Below are positions 45,856 to 55,522 of a DNA stretch of 64,000 nucleotides, one piece after another. Below the pieces are notes generated by a model, which was not told the origin of the DNA, did not search any database, and was given only the letters and a program-made list of their open reading frames with translations. Position 1 is the stretch's first letter; each line of letters begins with the position of its first letter. A program made the position numbers and the translations under genes. The stretch comes from Trichormus variabilis 0441 (GTDB taxonomy: Bacteria > Cyanobacteriota > Cyanobacteriia > Cyanobacteriales > Nostocaceae): assembly GCF_009856605.1 (NCBI RefSeq), contig NZ_CP047242.1, forward strand, positions 1,052,001 to 1,116,000, in the 5' to 3' direction.

Positions 45856-46260
45856 ATGGGAACCCCAACTATTGGACAACTAGAAAGAGAGATTTCACAA
45901 CGTGTCAGTTCTCTATATAATGAGAAACTAGGACAAAGACCCAGCCAAATTATTTGTCACTTTTTTGATTCTGAATTGGTGATTTCTTTAGAAAATTCAG
46001 TTACCCAAACTGAACGAACACTGTTGGATGGAGGTCATGAAATTTTAGCCGAACAAATAAGACTATTGCTAGATAAAATAATTAAGACAGAGCTACAAAT
46101 CCTGATCGAGAAAGTGATTGGGAAGCCTATTCTCGATTTGATGAGCAATACTAATTTAGCCACAGGTCGTACAGGTATTATCGTGATTTTAGACGAGTTA
46201 CCCACAGTACGCAATCCAGAATCTATTCCAAAAGTAAACTGGAAGAATGTTGTCGATTAA
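45856..46260 (+). CDS. DUF2294 domain protein
   Basis: 134 aa. GQLEREISQRVSSLYNEKLGQRPSQIICHFFDSELVISLENSVTQTERTLL and a C-terminal IVILDELPTVRN match the Na+-translocating-decarboxylase-like DUF2294/MpsC type of small protein, whose function is unclear. ATG 45856 after GAGAATA. Its 3' end overlaps the convergent receiver-domain gene by 38 bases. Confidence 0.65.
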   Translation: MGTPTIGQLEREISQRVSSLYNEKLGQRPSQIICHFFDSELVISLENSVTQTERTLLDGGHEILAEQIRLLLDKIIKTELQILIEKVIGKPILDLMSNTNLATGRTGIIVILDELPTVRNPESIPKVNWKNVVD

Positions 46261-46624
46261 CATAATGATTAATTAAAGTATTTAACTGAATAAAATTATA
46301 TGGTTTGGTAATATAGTCATCAGCACCTGTAAGAAAAAGACGGTCTTGATTCTGCACCAAAATAAAAGGCACAACAGCAATAATGGGAATGTTCGCTGTT
46401 TTTGAATCTTGCTTGAGGTGATTAATGACTTGGCTACCACTTAAATCCGACAGTATCATATCTAGTATGATCAGATCCGGTCTTTGAGTTTGTGCCAAAA
46501 TAATTGCTCTAACTCCTTGTTTGGCACAAATACAATCGTAGTTTAAGGTTTTTAGATGGGAATTTAACAGTTCCAAGTTATGGAGATTTTCTTCTACAAC
46601 TAAAATCAATGGCTGTCTATCCAT
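46223..46624 (-). CDS. single-domain response regulator
   Basis: 133 aa CheY-type receiver with no output domain. LILVVEENLHN holds an acidic pair (Glu-Glu instead of the usual Asp-Asp), LIILDMILSDLSG the phosphorylated Asp, and YITKPYNF the Lys. Acidic substitutions of this kind occur in pseudo-receivers but the main Asp is present. Partner kinase unknown; the DUF2294 gene converges on it. Confidence 0.85.
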   Translation of the reverse strand: MDRQPLILVVEENLHNLELLNSHLKTLNYDCICAKQGVRAIILAQTQRPDLIILDMILSDLSGSQVINHLKQDSKTANIPIIAVVPFILVQNQDRLFLTGADDYITKPYNFIQLNTLINHYVNRQHSSSLLLE

Positions 46625-47239
46625 AAAAAATAGTCACCCTTCATGCAAGGCTTTACACCCGAAATTGACTACTGGGTTGAGTATTATAAATCACCTCACT
46701 GGTGGTCACATTCTTTAGTAAGTGATTTATGAATGTACGAGGCTGACTTCAGGCGGCTGAATGCGGCTTGACATTACTGGCTCGTATGTTCTCGACTAGG
46801 TTGAATATTTACGCTGATGCTGAGGGTAAACTGTAACAAGCTAGTAAGTACATCAATGTAATATCTTGATTCTAAATTCATTCATAGTCAAGTGGTAATT
46901 GCAACTTTTCTATGTATTAATTTAGTCAGTATTACCAAGTACTCAATCTAATACCATATTTTTGGAGCTACTAAACGTGTAGTAGGACAGCTTTGATACA
47001 AATCTTGAACAACTTGCATAACAGTAATTACAGCAACGATCGCCAGCACTAAAATAGGTAACCATCCCTTACCAATCGCTATGGAGGAGAGTTAACATTG
47101 ATAGCATAAGTTGCTAAGGGTTCATCACTTCTACAACAGCAGACTCTTGACACAGGTACTCAACTATAATTATTCTCATTCCTATCGATTTGATATTAGA
47201 TTAAGTCAAGTATCTATTATCAGCAGTCCAGATTCATCC
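46625..47239. other. intergenic region upstream of the ABC permease gene
   Basis: No riboswitch or Fur-type site could be recognised with confidence. Near 47030-47050 there is a HIP1-like octamer and a potential 33-codon minus-strand frame that I do not claim as a gene. The permease reads from 47240; an in-frame TTG at 47111 would add 43 residues with no membrane or signal character. Confidence 0.4.
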
Positions 47240-48277
47240 ATGAAACTAAAGCAGCGACAGCAAAAAATGTTCAAGAATGTTAGCGCTGCTTCTAGAAATG
47301 AAGCACGGGTATTTTTAGCTACTTTATTTTTAGTTGTTGTTCTCCTTTTGGCAGTAGGCGCTTCTTTATCTTTTGGTGCTGTCCCCATGACACCAGAACA
47401 ATTGTGGCTAGCGATTTGGCGACAGGGAGAGCAAATTTATCAAACCATTCTTTGGGACTTGCGCCTACCGAGGACTATAGCGGCGATTTTAGTGGGTGCA
47501 GCATTGGGAATGTCAGGTTCTCTGCTTCAGGGAATGTTACGCAACGGACTAGCCGACCCCTTTTTACTGGGGATTTCTGCGGGTGCGGGTTTGGTAGCGA
47601 TCGCCATGTTTAGTTTAGGGGTATTCTTAGCTTGGGTTCCCCTGGCGGCCTGGGTTGGGGGAGTACTGACGACGGTTATTGTCTATTTTTTAGCCAGGAC
47701 TGGAGATGGTATTTCTGTAGAAAGGCTGATTTTGGGTGGTGTGGCAGTAAGCGCCATGTTTGGGGCGATACAATCTGTTTTGCTGCTGTTAACAGAAGAT
47801 GGCAGGATACAGGCCGCCTTAAATTGGCTGATTGGCAGTTTAAATGGCCGGGGATGGACAGAAGTGACTACTGCTGGTGCTTATATTAGTGTGGCATTAG
47901 TCTTGGGATGTTTATTAGCGCGATCAGTGAACTTGTTAAACCTGGGGGATGAATTAGCCGTAAGTTTGGGAGTTTCCCTTGGGCGATCGCGCATTTTCAT
48001 CGGCGGGGTTGCTACACTATTAGCCGCAGGTGCTGTTAGTATTGGTGGCTTGATTGGTTTTGTTGGTCTAATTGTACCCCACGGTATCCGCTTACTAGTA
48101 GGCACAGATTATCGCGCCATCTTACCACTCAGCGCCTTGGGAGGTGCATTAGTCATGACCATTGCAGACTTACTTTCCCGCTTGGGTGCAGTAGAACTCC
48201 CAGTCGGTTCCGTCACCGCCTTGCTAGGTTCTCCCCTGTTTATTTGGTTACTTTATCGTCGTCAAAGCGGAATTTGA
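47240..48277 (+). CDS. FecCD/BtuC-type ABC transporter permease
   Basis: 345 aa with about nine to ten membrane helices. RLPRTIAAILVGAALGMSGSLLQGMLRNGLADPFLLGISAGAG and GGLIGFVGLIVPHGIRLLVG are the typical signature, the last holding the ATPase-contacting loop. Imports iron-siderophore, haem or cobalamin. ATG 47240 (MKLKQRQ) is the start; no substrate-binding protein lies in the window. The ATP-binding subunit follows 155 bases later across a heptamer array. Confidence 0.92.
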   Translation: MKLKQRQQKMFKNVSAASRNEARVFLATLFLVVVLLLAVGASLSFGAVPMTPEQLWLAIWRQGEQIYQTILWDLRLPRTIAAILVGAALGMSGSLLQGMLRNGLADPFLLGISAGAGLVAIAMFSLGVFLAWVPLAAWVGGVLTTVIVYFLARTGDGISVERLILGGVAVSAMFGAIQSVLLLLTEDGRIQAALNWLIGSLNGRGWTEVTTAGAYISVALVLGCLLARSVNLLNLGDELAVSLGVSLGRSRIFIGGVATLLAAGAVSIGGLIGFVGLIVPHGIRLLVGTDYRAILPLSALGGALVMTIADLLSRLGAVELPVGSVTALLGSPLFIWLLYRRQSGI

Positions 48278-48396
48278 ACTGCTAGGACATCAATAGATGG
48301 ATGATACAACCTAGAAACAACGAGACTTTTCACCCAGTCCCCAGCTATATCACCCATGAAAAGGAAAAATTAAGGCTTTAAGGAAGGCCTTCTTAA

Positions 48397-48427
48397 TTTT
48401 GAATTTTGAATTTTGAATTTTGAATTG
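48397..48427. repeat. TTTTGAA heptamer array
   Basis: Four TTTTGAA-type units in tandem just before the ATG of the ABC ATPase; similar arrays at 42607-42637, 14806-14830 and 53973-54005 (complementary strand AATTCAA). Confidence 0.8.
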
Positions 48428-48432
48428 TCAAT

Positions 48433-49224
48433 ATGCCTCTAGAAACGCAAAACTTAACAGGTGGATATACAGCAAAAACTGTAGTTAAGAACATCTCCTT
48501 AGCAATTGAAAAAGGTGAGTGGTTGAGTTTAGTAGGTGCGAATGGTTCTGGTAAATCTACCCTACTCAAACTCATGAGTCGTTTGTTAATTCCCCAAACA
48601 GGAATAGTATTATTAGATGGGAAAGCAATTCATACTCAGCCCGCCAATATTGTCGCTCAAAAACTAGCCTTATTACCCCAACAGCAAGCAATCCCTCCAG
48701 GGTTAACAGTCAGGCAATTGGTATCATTAGGACGCACCCCACACCAACCTTGGTGGCAATGGGAATTAAATGTAGAAGATAGAGAAAAAGTAGCCGAAGC
48801 TTTACATTTAACTCAGATGGAAAGCTATCAGGAACGTTTAGTAGAACAACTTTCTGGTGGCGAAAGACAAAGAGCTTTTTTAGCATTAGCTTTGGCACAA
48901 GACCCGAAAATTTTGTTATTAGATGAACCCACAACTTATTTAGATATTCGCTATCAATTAGAACTATTAGAACTACTAAAAAATCTGAATCAAAAGCCAG
49001 GCATTACCATTTTGACGGTTTTACATGAAATCAACTTAGCTGCTAGATATAGTTCTCGAATTGCTCTACTTTATCAAGGTAATATTTTTGCTTTAGGAGA
49101 ACCAGAAATTGTTCTTACACCCGAAAATTTAGCTGTAGTGTTAGGCGTGGAAGTTGCTATCTTGAATACTCCTGTAGGATTGCAAATTTGTCCCTTAGCG
49201 CCAATTAACAAACAAATTGAATAG
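48433..49224 (+). CDS. FecE/BtuD-type ABC transporter ATP-binding protein
   Basis: 263 aa. Walker A GANGSGKST (about 38-46), Q-loop LLPQQQAI, signature LSGGERQRAF, Walker B ILLLDEPTTYL and the switch His in VLHEINLAARY. Partner of the permease upstream; together they import an iron complex or cobalamin, the binding protein being elsewhere. Ends 28 bases before the convergent SAM synthetase gene. Confidence 0.95.
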   Translation: MPLETQNLTGGYTAKTVVKNISLAIEKGEWLSLVGANGSGKSTLLKLMSRLLIPQTGIVLLDGKAIHTQPANIVAQKLALLPQQQAIPPGLTVRQLVSLGRTPHQPWWQWELNVEDREKVAEALHLTQMESYQERLVEQLSGGERQRAFLALALAQDPKILLLDEPTTYLDIRYQLELLELLKNLNQKPGITILTVLHEINLAARYSSRIALLYQGNIFALGEPEIVLTPENLAVVLGVEVAILNTPVGLQICPLAPINKQIE

Positions 49225-49251
49225 AATATTTATCAGTAATTTTAGTAAAGT

Positions 49252-50436
49252 TCAAAACAAACCAACCTTATCTATTTTTTCCCAAGGTAAATCGATATCC
49301 TGTCTGCCGACATGACCATAAGCAGCAAGTTTTCTATAAAATCCCCCTTTAGTTAATGAGGGTAGATGTCTTAAATTAAATTCCTTCAGAATACCTGCTA
49401 AACGAAAATCAAAATGCTTTTCTAATAAGACGGTGATATCTTCATCTGAGATTTTACCTGTCCCAAAAGTTTCTGCTTGCACGCTTACAGGTCTAGCCAG
49501 TCCAATAGAATAACTCAGTTGTACTTCACATTCATCAGCCAAGTTTGCCGCTACTATATTTTTAGCAGCATAACGGGCGACATAAGCACCCACTCTATCT
49601 ATTCTGATAGGGTCTTTACCACTTAAAGCCGAACCACTATGTTTAGAATATTCACCATAGGTATCTATGGCATTTTTTCTCCCAGTTAAACCAGAATGTA
49701 CCGCCGGGCCGCCAACTATAAAAGGGCCATCAGGGTTGATAAATATTCTAGTTTTTTCATCTGGTTTAATTTCTTCATCGTCAAATACAGGATAAATTAC
49801 CGTTTCTCTAATATCGTCTTGTAGTTGCTTTAAGTCCGGCTTCCCCGCTTTATTTTGGCTGGCAATGACTGTAATACTATGGATTCTATAAGGTCGGCGA
49901 TTTTTATATTCAACACCTACTTGAGTTTTGCCATCAGGAGTTAAATAACTTAAAAGATTTTGTCTTCTAACTTCACTGATTTGTCTAGCTAATTTGTGTG
50001 CCAACCAGATTGGTAATGGCATGAGAGTAGGGGTTTGATGACAGGCGAAGCCGAAAACTGTGGCTTGGTTAGTGACAGTAATTTGTTCTATTTCTGCATC
50101 TGATAGTTTGTGTTCATTAAATAAGTGATATGGATTAGGAGAAAGTTCTTTTAAGCTGGTTAAGATACTACAATTTTTACCGTTAAATTCCGTCTGTTCA
50201 TAACCAACCTGATCAATTACCTGTCTGGCTATGTTTGTAAAATCAACATTAGTATTAGGTTCAAATCTGGCAGCGATAAATACAATACCTGTAGACGCAG
50301 CACATTCGGTAATAACTCTAGCGTATGGGTCTTGTTGTAAAAAGCGATCGACGATCGCATCACTAATCTGATCACACAGTTTATCAGGATGCCCCTCTGT
50401 TACAGATTCAGATGTAAACATGAAATCTTTTTTCAT
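49252..50436 (-). CDS. metK: S-adenosylmethionine synthetase, atypical clade
   Basis: Makes S-adenosylmethionine from ATP and methionine; 394 aa. Early FTSESVTEGHPDKLCDQISDAIVD and FIAARFEPNTNVDF are normal, and SGKDPIRIDRVGAYVARYAAKNIVAANLA near the C-terminal third is as usual. But the conserved GGPxGDxGLTGRK is GGPAVHSGLTGRK here, so the Asp that contacts methionine in E. coli (usually cited as Asp238) is replaced by His, and DTYGGMARHGGGAFSGK is DTYGEYSKHSGSALSGK. It may be a paralogue beside the usual enzyme. ATG 50436 has AAGGTGA before it. Confidence 0.88.
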   Translation of the reverse strand: MKKDFMFTSESVTEGHPDKLCDQISDAIVDRFLQQDPYARVITECAASTGIVFIAARFEPNTNVDFTNIARQVIDQVGYEQTEFNGKNCSILTSLKELSPNPYHLFNEHKLSDAEIEQITVTNQATVFGFACHQTPTLMPLPIWLAHKLARQISEVRRQNLLSYLTPDGKTQVGVEYKNRRPYRIHSITVIASQNKAGKPDLKQLQDDIRETVIYPVFDDEEIKPDEKTRIFINPDGPFIVGGPAVHSGLTGRKNAIDTYGEYSKHSGSALSGKDPIRIDRVGAYVARYAAKNIVAANLADECEVQLSYSIGLARPVSVQAETFGTGKISDEDITVLLEKHFDFRLAGILKEFNLRHLPSLTKGGFYRKLAAYGHVGRQDIDLPWEKIDKVGLF

Positions 50437-50504
50437 AATTCACCTTGGGGATTGGGGAATATTAGGGAACACCAAAAAATAAATTATCCGAAATTGATGA
50501 TTTG

Positions 50505-50569
50505 GTAGGGTGCGTCAGTGTGATAGACCATAACTATACTCAGACATTATTTATACTGACGCACCCTAC
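50505..50569. repeat. inverted-repeat element (15-bp arms)
   Basis: GTAGGGTGCGTCAGT (50505-50519) and ACTGACGCACCCTAC (50555-50569), perfect, with a 35-base spacer. Reads like a common small hairpin repeat of these genomes. The last codons of the neighbouring P-type ATPase (from 50569 leftward to its stop at 50547) run into the element. Confidence 0.8.
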
Positions 50570-53555
50570 ATTTTGGATATTTTTTTATCTTGCTTGCGCC
50601 AGTATTTTTGGTTGCTTCGTTCACAATCAGGGGTAGTAAGGCACTACCACCAATTACCGCACCATCAACCAGATTAATTGGGGTAATCTTTAATAAAGTT
50701 CTCAGGGGTGGGACGGCTACAGCTAATAGTTGCAGCCCAAAGGAACCTGTAACCGCCGCCGTGAGATAAGGGTTATGTGGGAGTTTTTCTGGACTAAATA
50801 TGCTGTGTTTTTCGGAACGGCTACTAATTGTATGTAGTAGTTGGGCTGTGGTTAAACCCATGAAGGCGATGGTACTGGCTTGGGGACTAATACCATATTT
50901 GAGGATGCCGTAACCGTATGCGGCTAGGGTACTTGCAGATATGGTGGCGGACTCAAAGGTGATTCTGCCAAAATCGGATTTTTTGATAATTGGGTCTGCT
51001 GGGTTGCGGGGTGGTTGACTTAATACCTCTGGTTCTGGGGCTTCCATCGCTAGGGATAAGCCAGGGAATATATCTGTAACTAAGTTCAGCCAGAGTAGTT
51101 GAATTGCATTCAAGGGTTCGCCAATACCTACGGCGGTGGCGGTGGTCATGACCATGATTTCGCTGAGGTTGGTCGCTAGGAGGAAATGCACAGATTTACG
51201 AATGTTGTTGTATATCGTTCGTCCCCGACTAACGGCGATAATCATGGTTTCCAGTCTGTCGTCTTCCAGGACAATATCTGCTACTTCACGGGCGACATCG
51301 GTTCCCCCTTTACCCATTGCCACACCAACTTGGGCAGCTTTTAAGGCGGGGGCATCGTTAATGCCATCACCAGTCATGGCGACGACTTTACCTGCACCTT
51401 GCAAAGCTTGGACTACTTGCAATTTATTACTGGGACTGATACGGGCAAATACATCTACTTTGTCGCTGAGGGCAGTTAAGGCTTCTGGGGTGAGATTGTT
51501 GAGGTTGCTGGAGTCGAGAATTTCTAGTTGAGTATCACGGTTCAATTCTAATTCTTTAGCGATCGCATAAGCTGTGGGACTTTGATCACCTGTGATCATG
51601 ACGGTATCAATGCCGGCGTGATGGAAGTCGGCAATTAATGCTTTGGCACCCCTTCTAATTGGGTCTGCCATCCCTACTAAACCCAACCAAATCAAATCTG
51701 TTTCATGGTTGCCGTTGTGGGATTCATCTATATGGTTGTAGGCTACACCCAACACCCGCAAAGCTTTACCCGCCATACGATCATTTTCTATTTCCAACAT
51801 TTGTCGGTCTGCATCGGTTAAAGGCACTACCTCCCCATCCTTCATCCACCCTTGGCACATCTGCACCACTTCGCTGGGGCTACCTTTGACGGCGACAAAT
51901 TTATGTCCGTTATGAGTCTCGTGGATGGTACTCATAATATTGCGGTTTTCGGAACGTAGATTCGTTTGTAGTAAAGGATACTTCTGTTTTATGGCGATCG
52001 CATCCACCCCCGCCGCAATTCCCATGTAAATTAAGGCGTTTTCTGTCGCCGAACCTGTGACTACATACTCACCATCGACACGACTCACTTCACTTTCATT
52101 ACACAAAACCGAGACATGAATCAGCTTTAACAGTTCATCATACATATAGGGGTTAATATTTCCTGTCCCAGCGATGAACTCCCCATTTGTAACTTTAATT
52201 TCTCGCGTGTTGGTGTGAATTTCCACCACCGACATTTTATTTTCCGTAATTGTCCCGGTTTTATCCAGGCAAATTGTCTGCACAGAACCCAAAGCCTCCA
52301 CCGCACTCAAACTACGGACAAGGACTTTGTTTCGCCGCATATCACGGATACCCAAGGCTAAGGTTGTGGTGGCAATTGTTGGTAAACCTTCGGGAACGGC
52401 TGCCACAGCCAAGGATATGGATGATTTCAACATCTGCACCAAACCATATCCCCGCATCACCCCCATCCCAAACACCAGACCACAAAGACCCATCCCAATC
52501 ACTACCAATTGACTCCCCACCTGGTCTAGTTGTCTGGCCAGGGGTGTTTCTGTAGCATTGGCTGCACCTACCAGAGTTTGGATGTGTCCCATTTCCGTAA
52601 ACTGCCCAGTGGCTACAACCACCGCCAATCCTTGACCCCCGGTGATATAAGTCCCCCGATAAATCATATTTAGGCGATCGCCTAATGGTACATCCTCACC
52701 TGTCAAAGATGCCGTATTTTTACTGACAGGGAGACTTTCACCAGTTAAGGCCGATTCATCAATACTTAAATTATCTGCCTCAATCAGTCTGGCATCTGCT
52801 GCTACATAGCTACCCGGTTTGAGAATTAAAACATCGCCCAAAACTACATTATCTACAGGAATTTCCTGCGCCTTGCCATCTCGCATCACCCAAGCCGACG
52901 TTTGTTCTTGATGCTTGAGAGAGTGAATGATGCGTTCTGACTGAGTTTCTGTAGCGTAGCCAATCACCGCATTTACACCAACCACACCCAAAATAACTAC
53001 AGCATCAATCAACCCTCCAGTAAAAACCGACACCCCAGCCGCCACACCCAGCAAAGCCACAGGTAAAGACTTGAACTGGTCAACCAAGATACTTAAACTA
53101 GAACGTACCTCCGTTTCTGAAAGCACATTCGCCCCATATTTACGCAAATTAGCGGCAGCAGACTCACTGGATAACCCTAATGCAGAGGTGTTGAAGGTAT
53201 CCACAACTGTACTTGCCGGCATAAGATGCCAATTCTCTATCTTTTGTTGCTTAACACCACTTATTCGTTGAGTTTTCTTAACAATTTTGTGAGATGTAAA
53301 TGGCTGGACTTGCTGATTACTTTTTTGGTAATTTAAGATAACTTCATCAATCAAATAGGCAATCTGCTTGTAATTATATTTTGGTGAAAAAAATACAAGC
53401 ACATTACCTGTAGAGATATTAGCAGAAACATCAATTATTTCTGGTTGATTGACAAGCGATCGCTCCAAATATTCCTTGAGAGATAGGGAATGATAAAGTT
53501 CTTTTACCTTATATCTAGCTCTCCCTTTGACACTGGTATGTATTGCTTGAATCAC
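50547..53555 (-). CDS. Ca2+-type P-type ATPase (PacL/P2A-like) with N-terminal HMA-like domain
   Basis: 1002 aa cation pump. Phosphorylation site CLDKTGTITE, actuator TGES (ALTGESLPV), hinge MTGDGINDAPALKAAQVGVAMG and AVPEGLPTI in the M4 ion-site helix. Ten hydrophobic segments expected. Residues about 1-80 (MIQAIHTSVKGRARYKV...) form an HMA-like fold without the CxxC metal site. GTG 53555 with GGAG upstream is the likely start. The C-terminal residues RVRQYK come from the inverted repeat at 50505-50569. Probably exports Ca2+ or Mn2+. Confidence 0.93.
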   Translation of the reverse strand: MIQAIHTSVKGRARYKVKELYHSLSLKEYLERSLVNQPEIIDVSANISTGNVLVFFSPKYNYKQIAYLIDEVILNYQKSNQQVQPFTSHKIVKKTQRISGVKQQKIENWHLMPASTVVDTFNTSALGLSSESAAANLRKYGANVLSETEVRSSLSILVDQFKSLPVALLGVAAGVSVFTGGLIDAVVILGVVGVNAVIGYATETQSERIIHSLKHQEQTSAWVMRDGKAQEIPVDNVVLGDVLILKPGSYVAADARLIEADNLSIDESALTGESLPVSKNTASLTGEDVPLGDRLNMIYRGTYITGGQGLAVVVATGQFTEMGHIQTLVGAANATETPLARQLDQVGSQLVVIGMGLCGLVFGMGVMRGYGLVQMLKSSISLAVAAVPEGLPTIATTTLALGIRDMRRNKVLVRSLSAVEALGSVQTICLDKTGTITENKMSVVEIHTNTREIKVTNGEFIAGTGNINPYMYDELLKLIHVSVLCNESEVSRVDGEYVVTGSATENALIYMGIAAGVDAIAIKQKYPLLQTNLRSENRNIMSTIHETHNGHKFVAVKGSPSEVVQMCQGWMKDGEVVPLTDADRQMLEIENDRMAGKALRVLGVAYNHIDESHNGNHETDLIWLGLVGMADPIRRGAKALIADFHHAGIDTVMITGDQSPTAYAIAKELELNRDTQLEILDSSNLNNLTPEALTALSDKVDVFARISPSNKLQVVQALQGAGKVVAMTGDGINDAPALKAAQVGVAMGKGGTDVAREVADIVLEDDRLETMIIAVSRGRTIYNNIRKSVHFLLATNLSEIMVMTTATAVGIGEPLNAIQLLWLNLVTDIFPGLSLAMEAPEPEVLSQPPRNPADPIIKKSDFGRITFESATISASTLAAYGYGILKYGISPQASTIAFMGLTTAQLLHTISSRSEKHSIFSPEKLPHNPYLTAAVTGSFGLQLLAVAVPPLRTLLKITPINLVDGAVIGGSALLPLIVNEATKNTGASKIKKYPKCRVRQYK

Positions 53556-53618
53556 AGCAATGTCTACTCCTGTAACGCCCTGAACAAATGTAATCTTTGA
53601 TATGTAGCCCCTTCTGAT

Positions 53619-53759
53619 TAAGTAGAACCACCGGAAAAAACTAAACTATGTTAAGCAATGTAAAAATACTAGGACTCATTTCTTAGTAAAGACTTTAGTC
53701 CTTTTCTGAGAACTTTAGTTATCACTACAAACCTTTAATTGTTTACCTTGTTCTACTTA
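53619..53759. repeat. MITE-like element, copy 2 (141 bp)
   Basis: TAAGTAGAACCAC ... CTTGTTCTACTTA: same length, same end repeats and same internal palindromes (AAAGACTTTAGTCCTT, GAGAACTTTAGTT) as the copy at 11855-11995. Upstream of the P-type ATPase gene. Confidence 0.8.
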
Positions 53760-53972
53760 ATTATAGTTATTAAGCATACTCTTTTTGATAATAGCAACTG
53801 TTAAGACTTCCAAATTTATATTTGCAATCCATGAACAAGGGATTAAACTCCGCCTACCCAGCGCCACTCTGTCTGGAAAAGTTCTGATGACTGCGGCAAG
53901 CCGCAAAGCGTCAAGTCGCTTCTCTACGAGACGCTACGCGTTAAGCGAAGCTATGCCGCAGGCTTTACGCTC

Positions 53973-54061
53973 CAATTCAAAATTCAAAATTCAAAATTCA
54001 AAATTAAAGACCTCCCGGATTTATTCGGGGGCTTGAATTAATGTTGTTTCACTTCTTTTTT
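53973..54061. repeat. AATTCAA array plus hairpin repeat (copy 2)
   Basis: Four AATTCAA units, then CCCGGATTTATTCGGG hairpin followed by CTTGAATTAATGTTGTTTCAC: the same composite as 14806-14936, where the GC-rich block lies between the two parts rather than before them. Confidence 0.6.
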
Positions 54062-54424
54062 CGCCATAAATAAATTTAGCGCGAAGTCAGAGAGGGGCTT
54101 GCATCCTTTTTTTGTTCGGTCATCAAGCTTTAATCATATATAACAGTACTTAAATAAATTACTGCTTCCATCAGCCTAAAGTTACAGAGTCATCTTCATA
54201 GATATTAAATATAATTTTCTTCATCTCTAGAGAAATTAGGCATTGACTACATATCATGATTAATTTCCACAAACAAGTAACTAAAGAAAGATAATAAGCA
54301 GTTAATTCTTGACTAAATTATACCTTGAGCTTGAAATAATTTTTAAATAAAAATGCTACTACTAGTAAATAGCTTGAAAGCCCAAAAATCATAAAAAAAC
54401 AGACGACATAGAGTAAATAAATAG

Positions 54425-54883
54425 ATGACAATTTCTACAAATCGTAACCAACAAGTTCAACAGTTAAAAGAACTCATTGCAGACATGGATTACGCCATGT
54501 TAACTACCGTCGATGATGATGGTAGTTTGCACAGTCGCCCGATGTACTTCAATGGTGATATTGATGCTGAAGGGACACTCTGGTTTTTTACCTCAGCCAG
54601 TTCTCACAAAGTTTTGGAAATTGAACACCGTCAACAGGTGAATGTGAATTTCTCATCACCAAATCAGCAACGCTTTATTTCTATTTCAGCTACAGCAGAA
54701 CTAGTAAAGGAACGTCAAAAAATTCAAGCACGATGGAAATCAGAATTGGAAACTTGGTTTCCTCAAGGATTGGATGAACCAGATATTGCTTTGCTGCAAG
54801 TGAATATCAAAAGAGTTGATTATTGGGATGACCCATCTAATTTTTATGCAAAAAGTATGAGTGGTCTAGCACAAAACATTTAA
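54425..54883 (+). CDS. pyridoxamine 5'-phosphate oxidase-like (general stress protein 26 type) protein
   Basis: 152 aa. LIADMDYAMLTTVDDDGSLHSRPMYF, TLWFFTSASSHKVLEIEHRQQVNVNFSSP and KSELETWFPQGLDEPDIALLQV match the FMN-binding split-barrel family related to B. subtilis YdaG. Flavin-dependent reductase or FMN-binding stress protein; exact function unknown. ATG 54425. Confidence 0.85.
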   Translation: MTISTNRNQQVQQLKELIADMDYAMLTTVDDDGSLHSRPMYFNGDIDAEGTLWFFTSASSHKVLEIEHRQQVNVNFSSPNQQRFISISATAELVKERQKIQARWKSELETWFPQGLDEPDIALLQVNIKRVDYWDDPSNFYAKSMSGLAQNI

Positions 54884-54903
54884 TAAACCAAGCCCTAGCT
54901 GAG

Positions 54904-55045
54904 GGTGGATAATGATCAACGTGAATCCTTTCAGCAGTTTCTCACGGGGGAGATGCTACGCGAACACCAACGCAGTGCTTCTCCTACCTATATTGAAGTA
55001 ATTAAGTATGAATCCTAGATTTTAACTAAGTAGCCATTATCCACC
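54904..55045. repeat. inverted-repeat element, 142 bp
   Basis: GGTGGATAATG at 54904-54914 and CATTATCCACC at 55035-55045 are perfect 11-bp inverted repeats. Inside is GC-rich DNA (about 54945-54984: TCTCACGGGGGAGATGCTAC). A non-autonomous small repeat; no ORF. Confidence 0.55.
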
Positions 55046-55154
55046 TACACACCTAAACTCATGCCCATCACTTTGCGCTAAACTTAGAGATATTGACATA
55101 AAAATCTCTGGCAGTAAGTTCTCCAGTTAAATACCTTTGTTTACTCCAGAAACC

Positions 55155-55493
55155 ATGTCTCAAGAACATGACGAATCAATCGAGATTCAGCAATTAGCCA
55201 GCTTAAAACCAACACACTTTGCTGATTTAATCAGAACAGCACAATTGGTTTTTGATCCTGCCAGTGGAGTATCAGGCAGATACGTAGAAGTAGACTGGCA
55301 AGAATTTGGCATGAGCGATAACGTAGCGGAGAATCTCAAATCACTTGGTGAGCAATATCGCTACGCTTCACCGGGTATTTCCAGTGAAATTGTTTGGAGT
55401 CAACTGACTCCAGAAACTCGGACGTGGTTTATCAACAACAAAGATGAATTGTGGAAGTTTGAAGAAATATTTCCAGCTTTAGACGAAGACTAA
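55155..55493 (+). CDS. conserved hypothetical protein
   Basis: 112 aa from ATG 55155 (a TTG at 55137 adds 6 residues). Acidic, soluble: DDESIEIQQLASLKPTHFADLIRTAQLVFDP, GRYVEVDWQEFGMSDNVAENLKSLGEQY. No family recognised. A strong inverted repeat at 55523-55566 ends the transcript. Confidence 0.65.
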   Translation: MSQEHDESIEIQQLASLKPTHFADLIRTAQLVFDPASGVSGRYVEVDWQEFGMSDNVAENLKSLGEQYRYASPGISSEIVWSQLTPETRTWFINNKDELWKFEEIFPALDED

Positions 55494-55522
55494 GCATCTC
55501 CCATCGTTCTTGACAGCAATAT

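Larger units (their letters stand above)
53556..54424. other. repeat-rich stretch between P-type ATPase and PPOX-like gene
   Basis: Contains MITE copy 2 (53619-53759), a GC-rich interspersed repeat (53893-53970: TGCGGCAAGCCGCA, TCTCTACGAGACGCTACGCG, GCAGGCTTTACGC), an AATTCAA array (53973-54005) and a hairpin repeat (54011-54061). The last 350 bases are AT-rich without features. Confidence 0.5.

Noticed and set aside
46948..47049. 33-codon minus-strand frame from GTG with one hydrophobic segment (LAIVAVITVMQVV)
   Set aside because: Start and ribosome site unconvincing; no evidence of conservation available here.
46640..47110. Cobalamin riboswitch before the BtuC-like permease
   Set aside because: Conserved B12 box and core words were not found.
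53785..54036. 83-codon frame
   Set aside because: Runs through GC-rich repeats and the AATTCAA array, so its sequence is repeat-derived.
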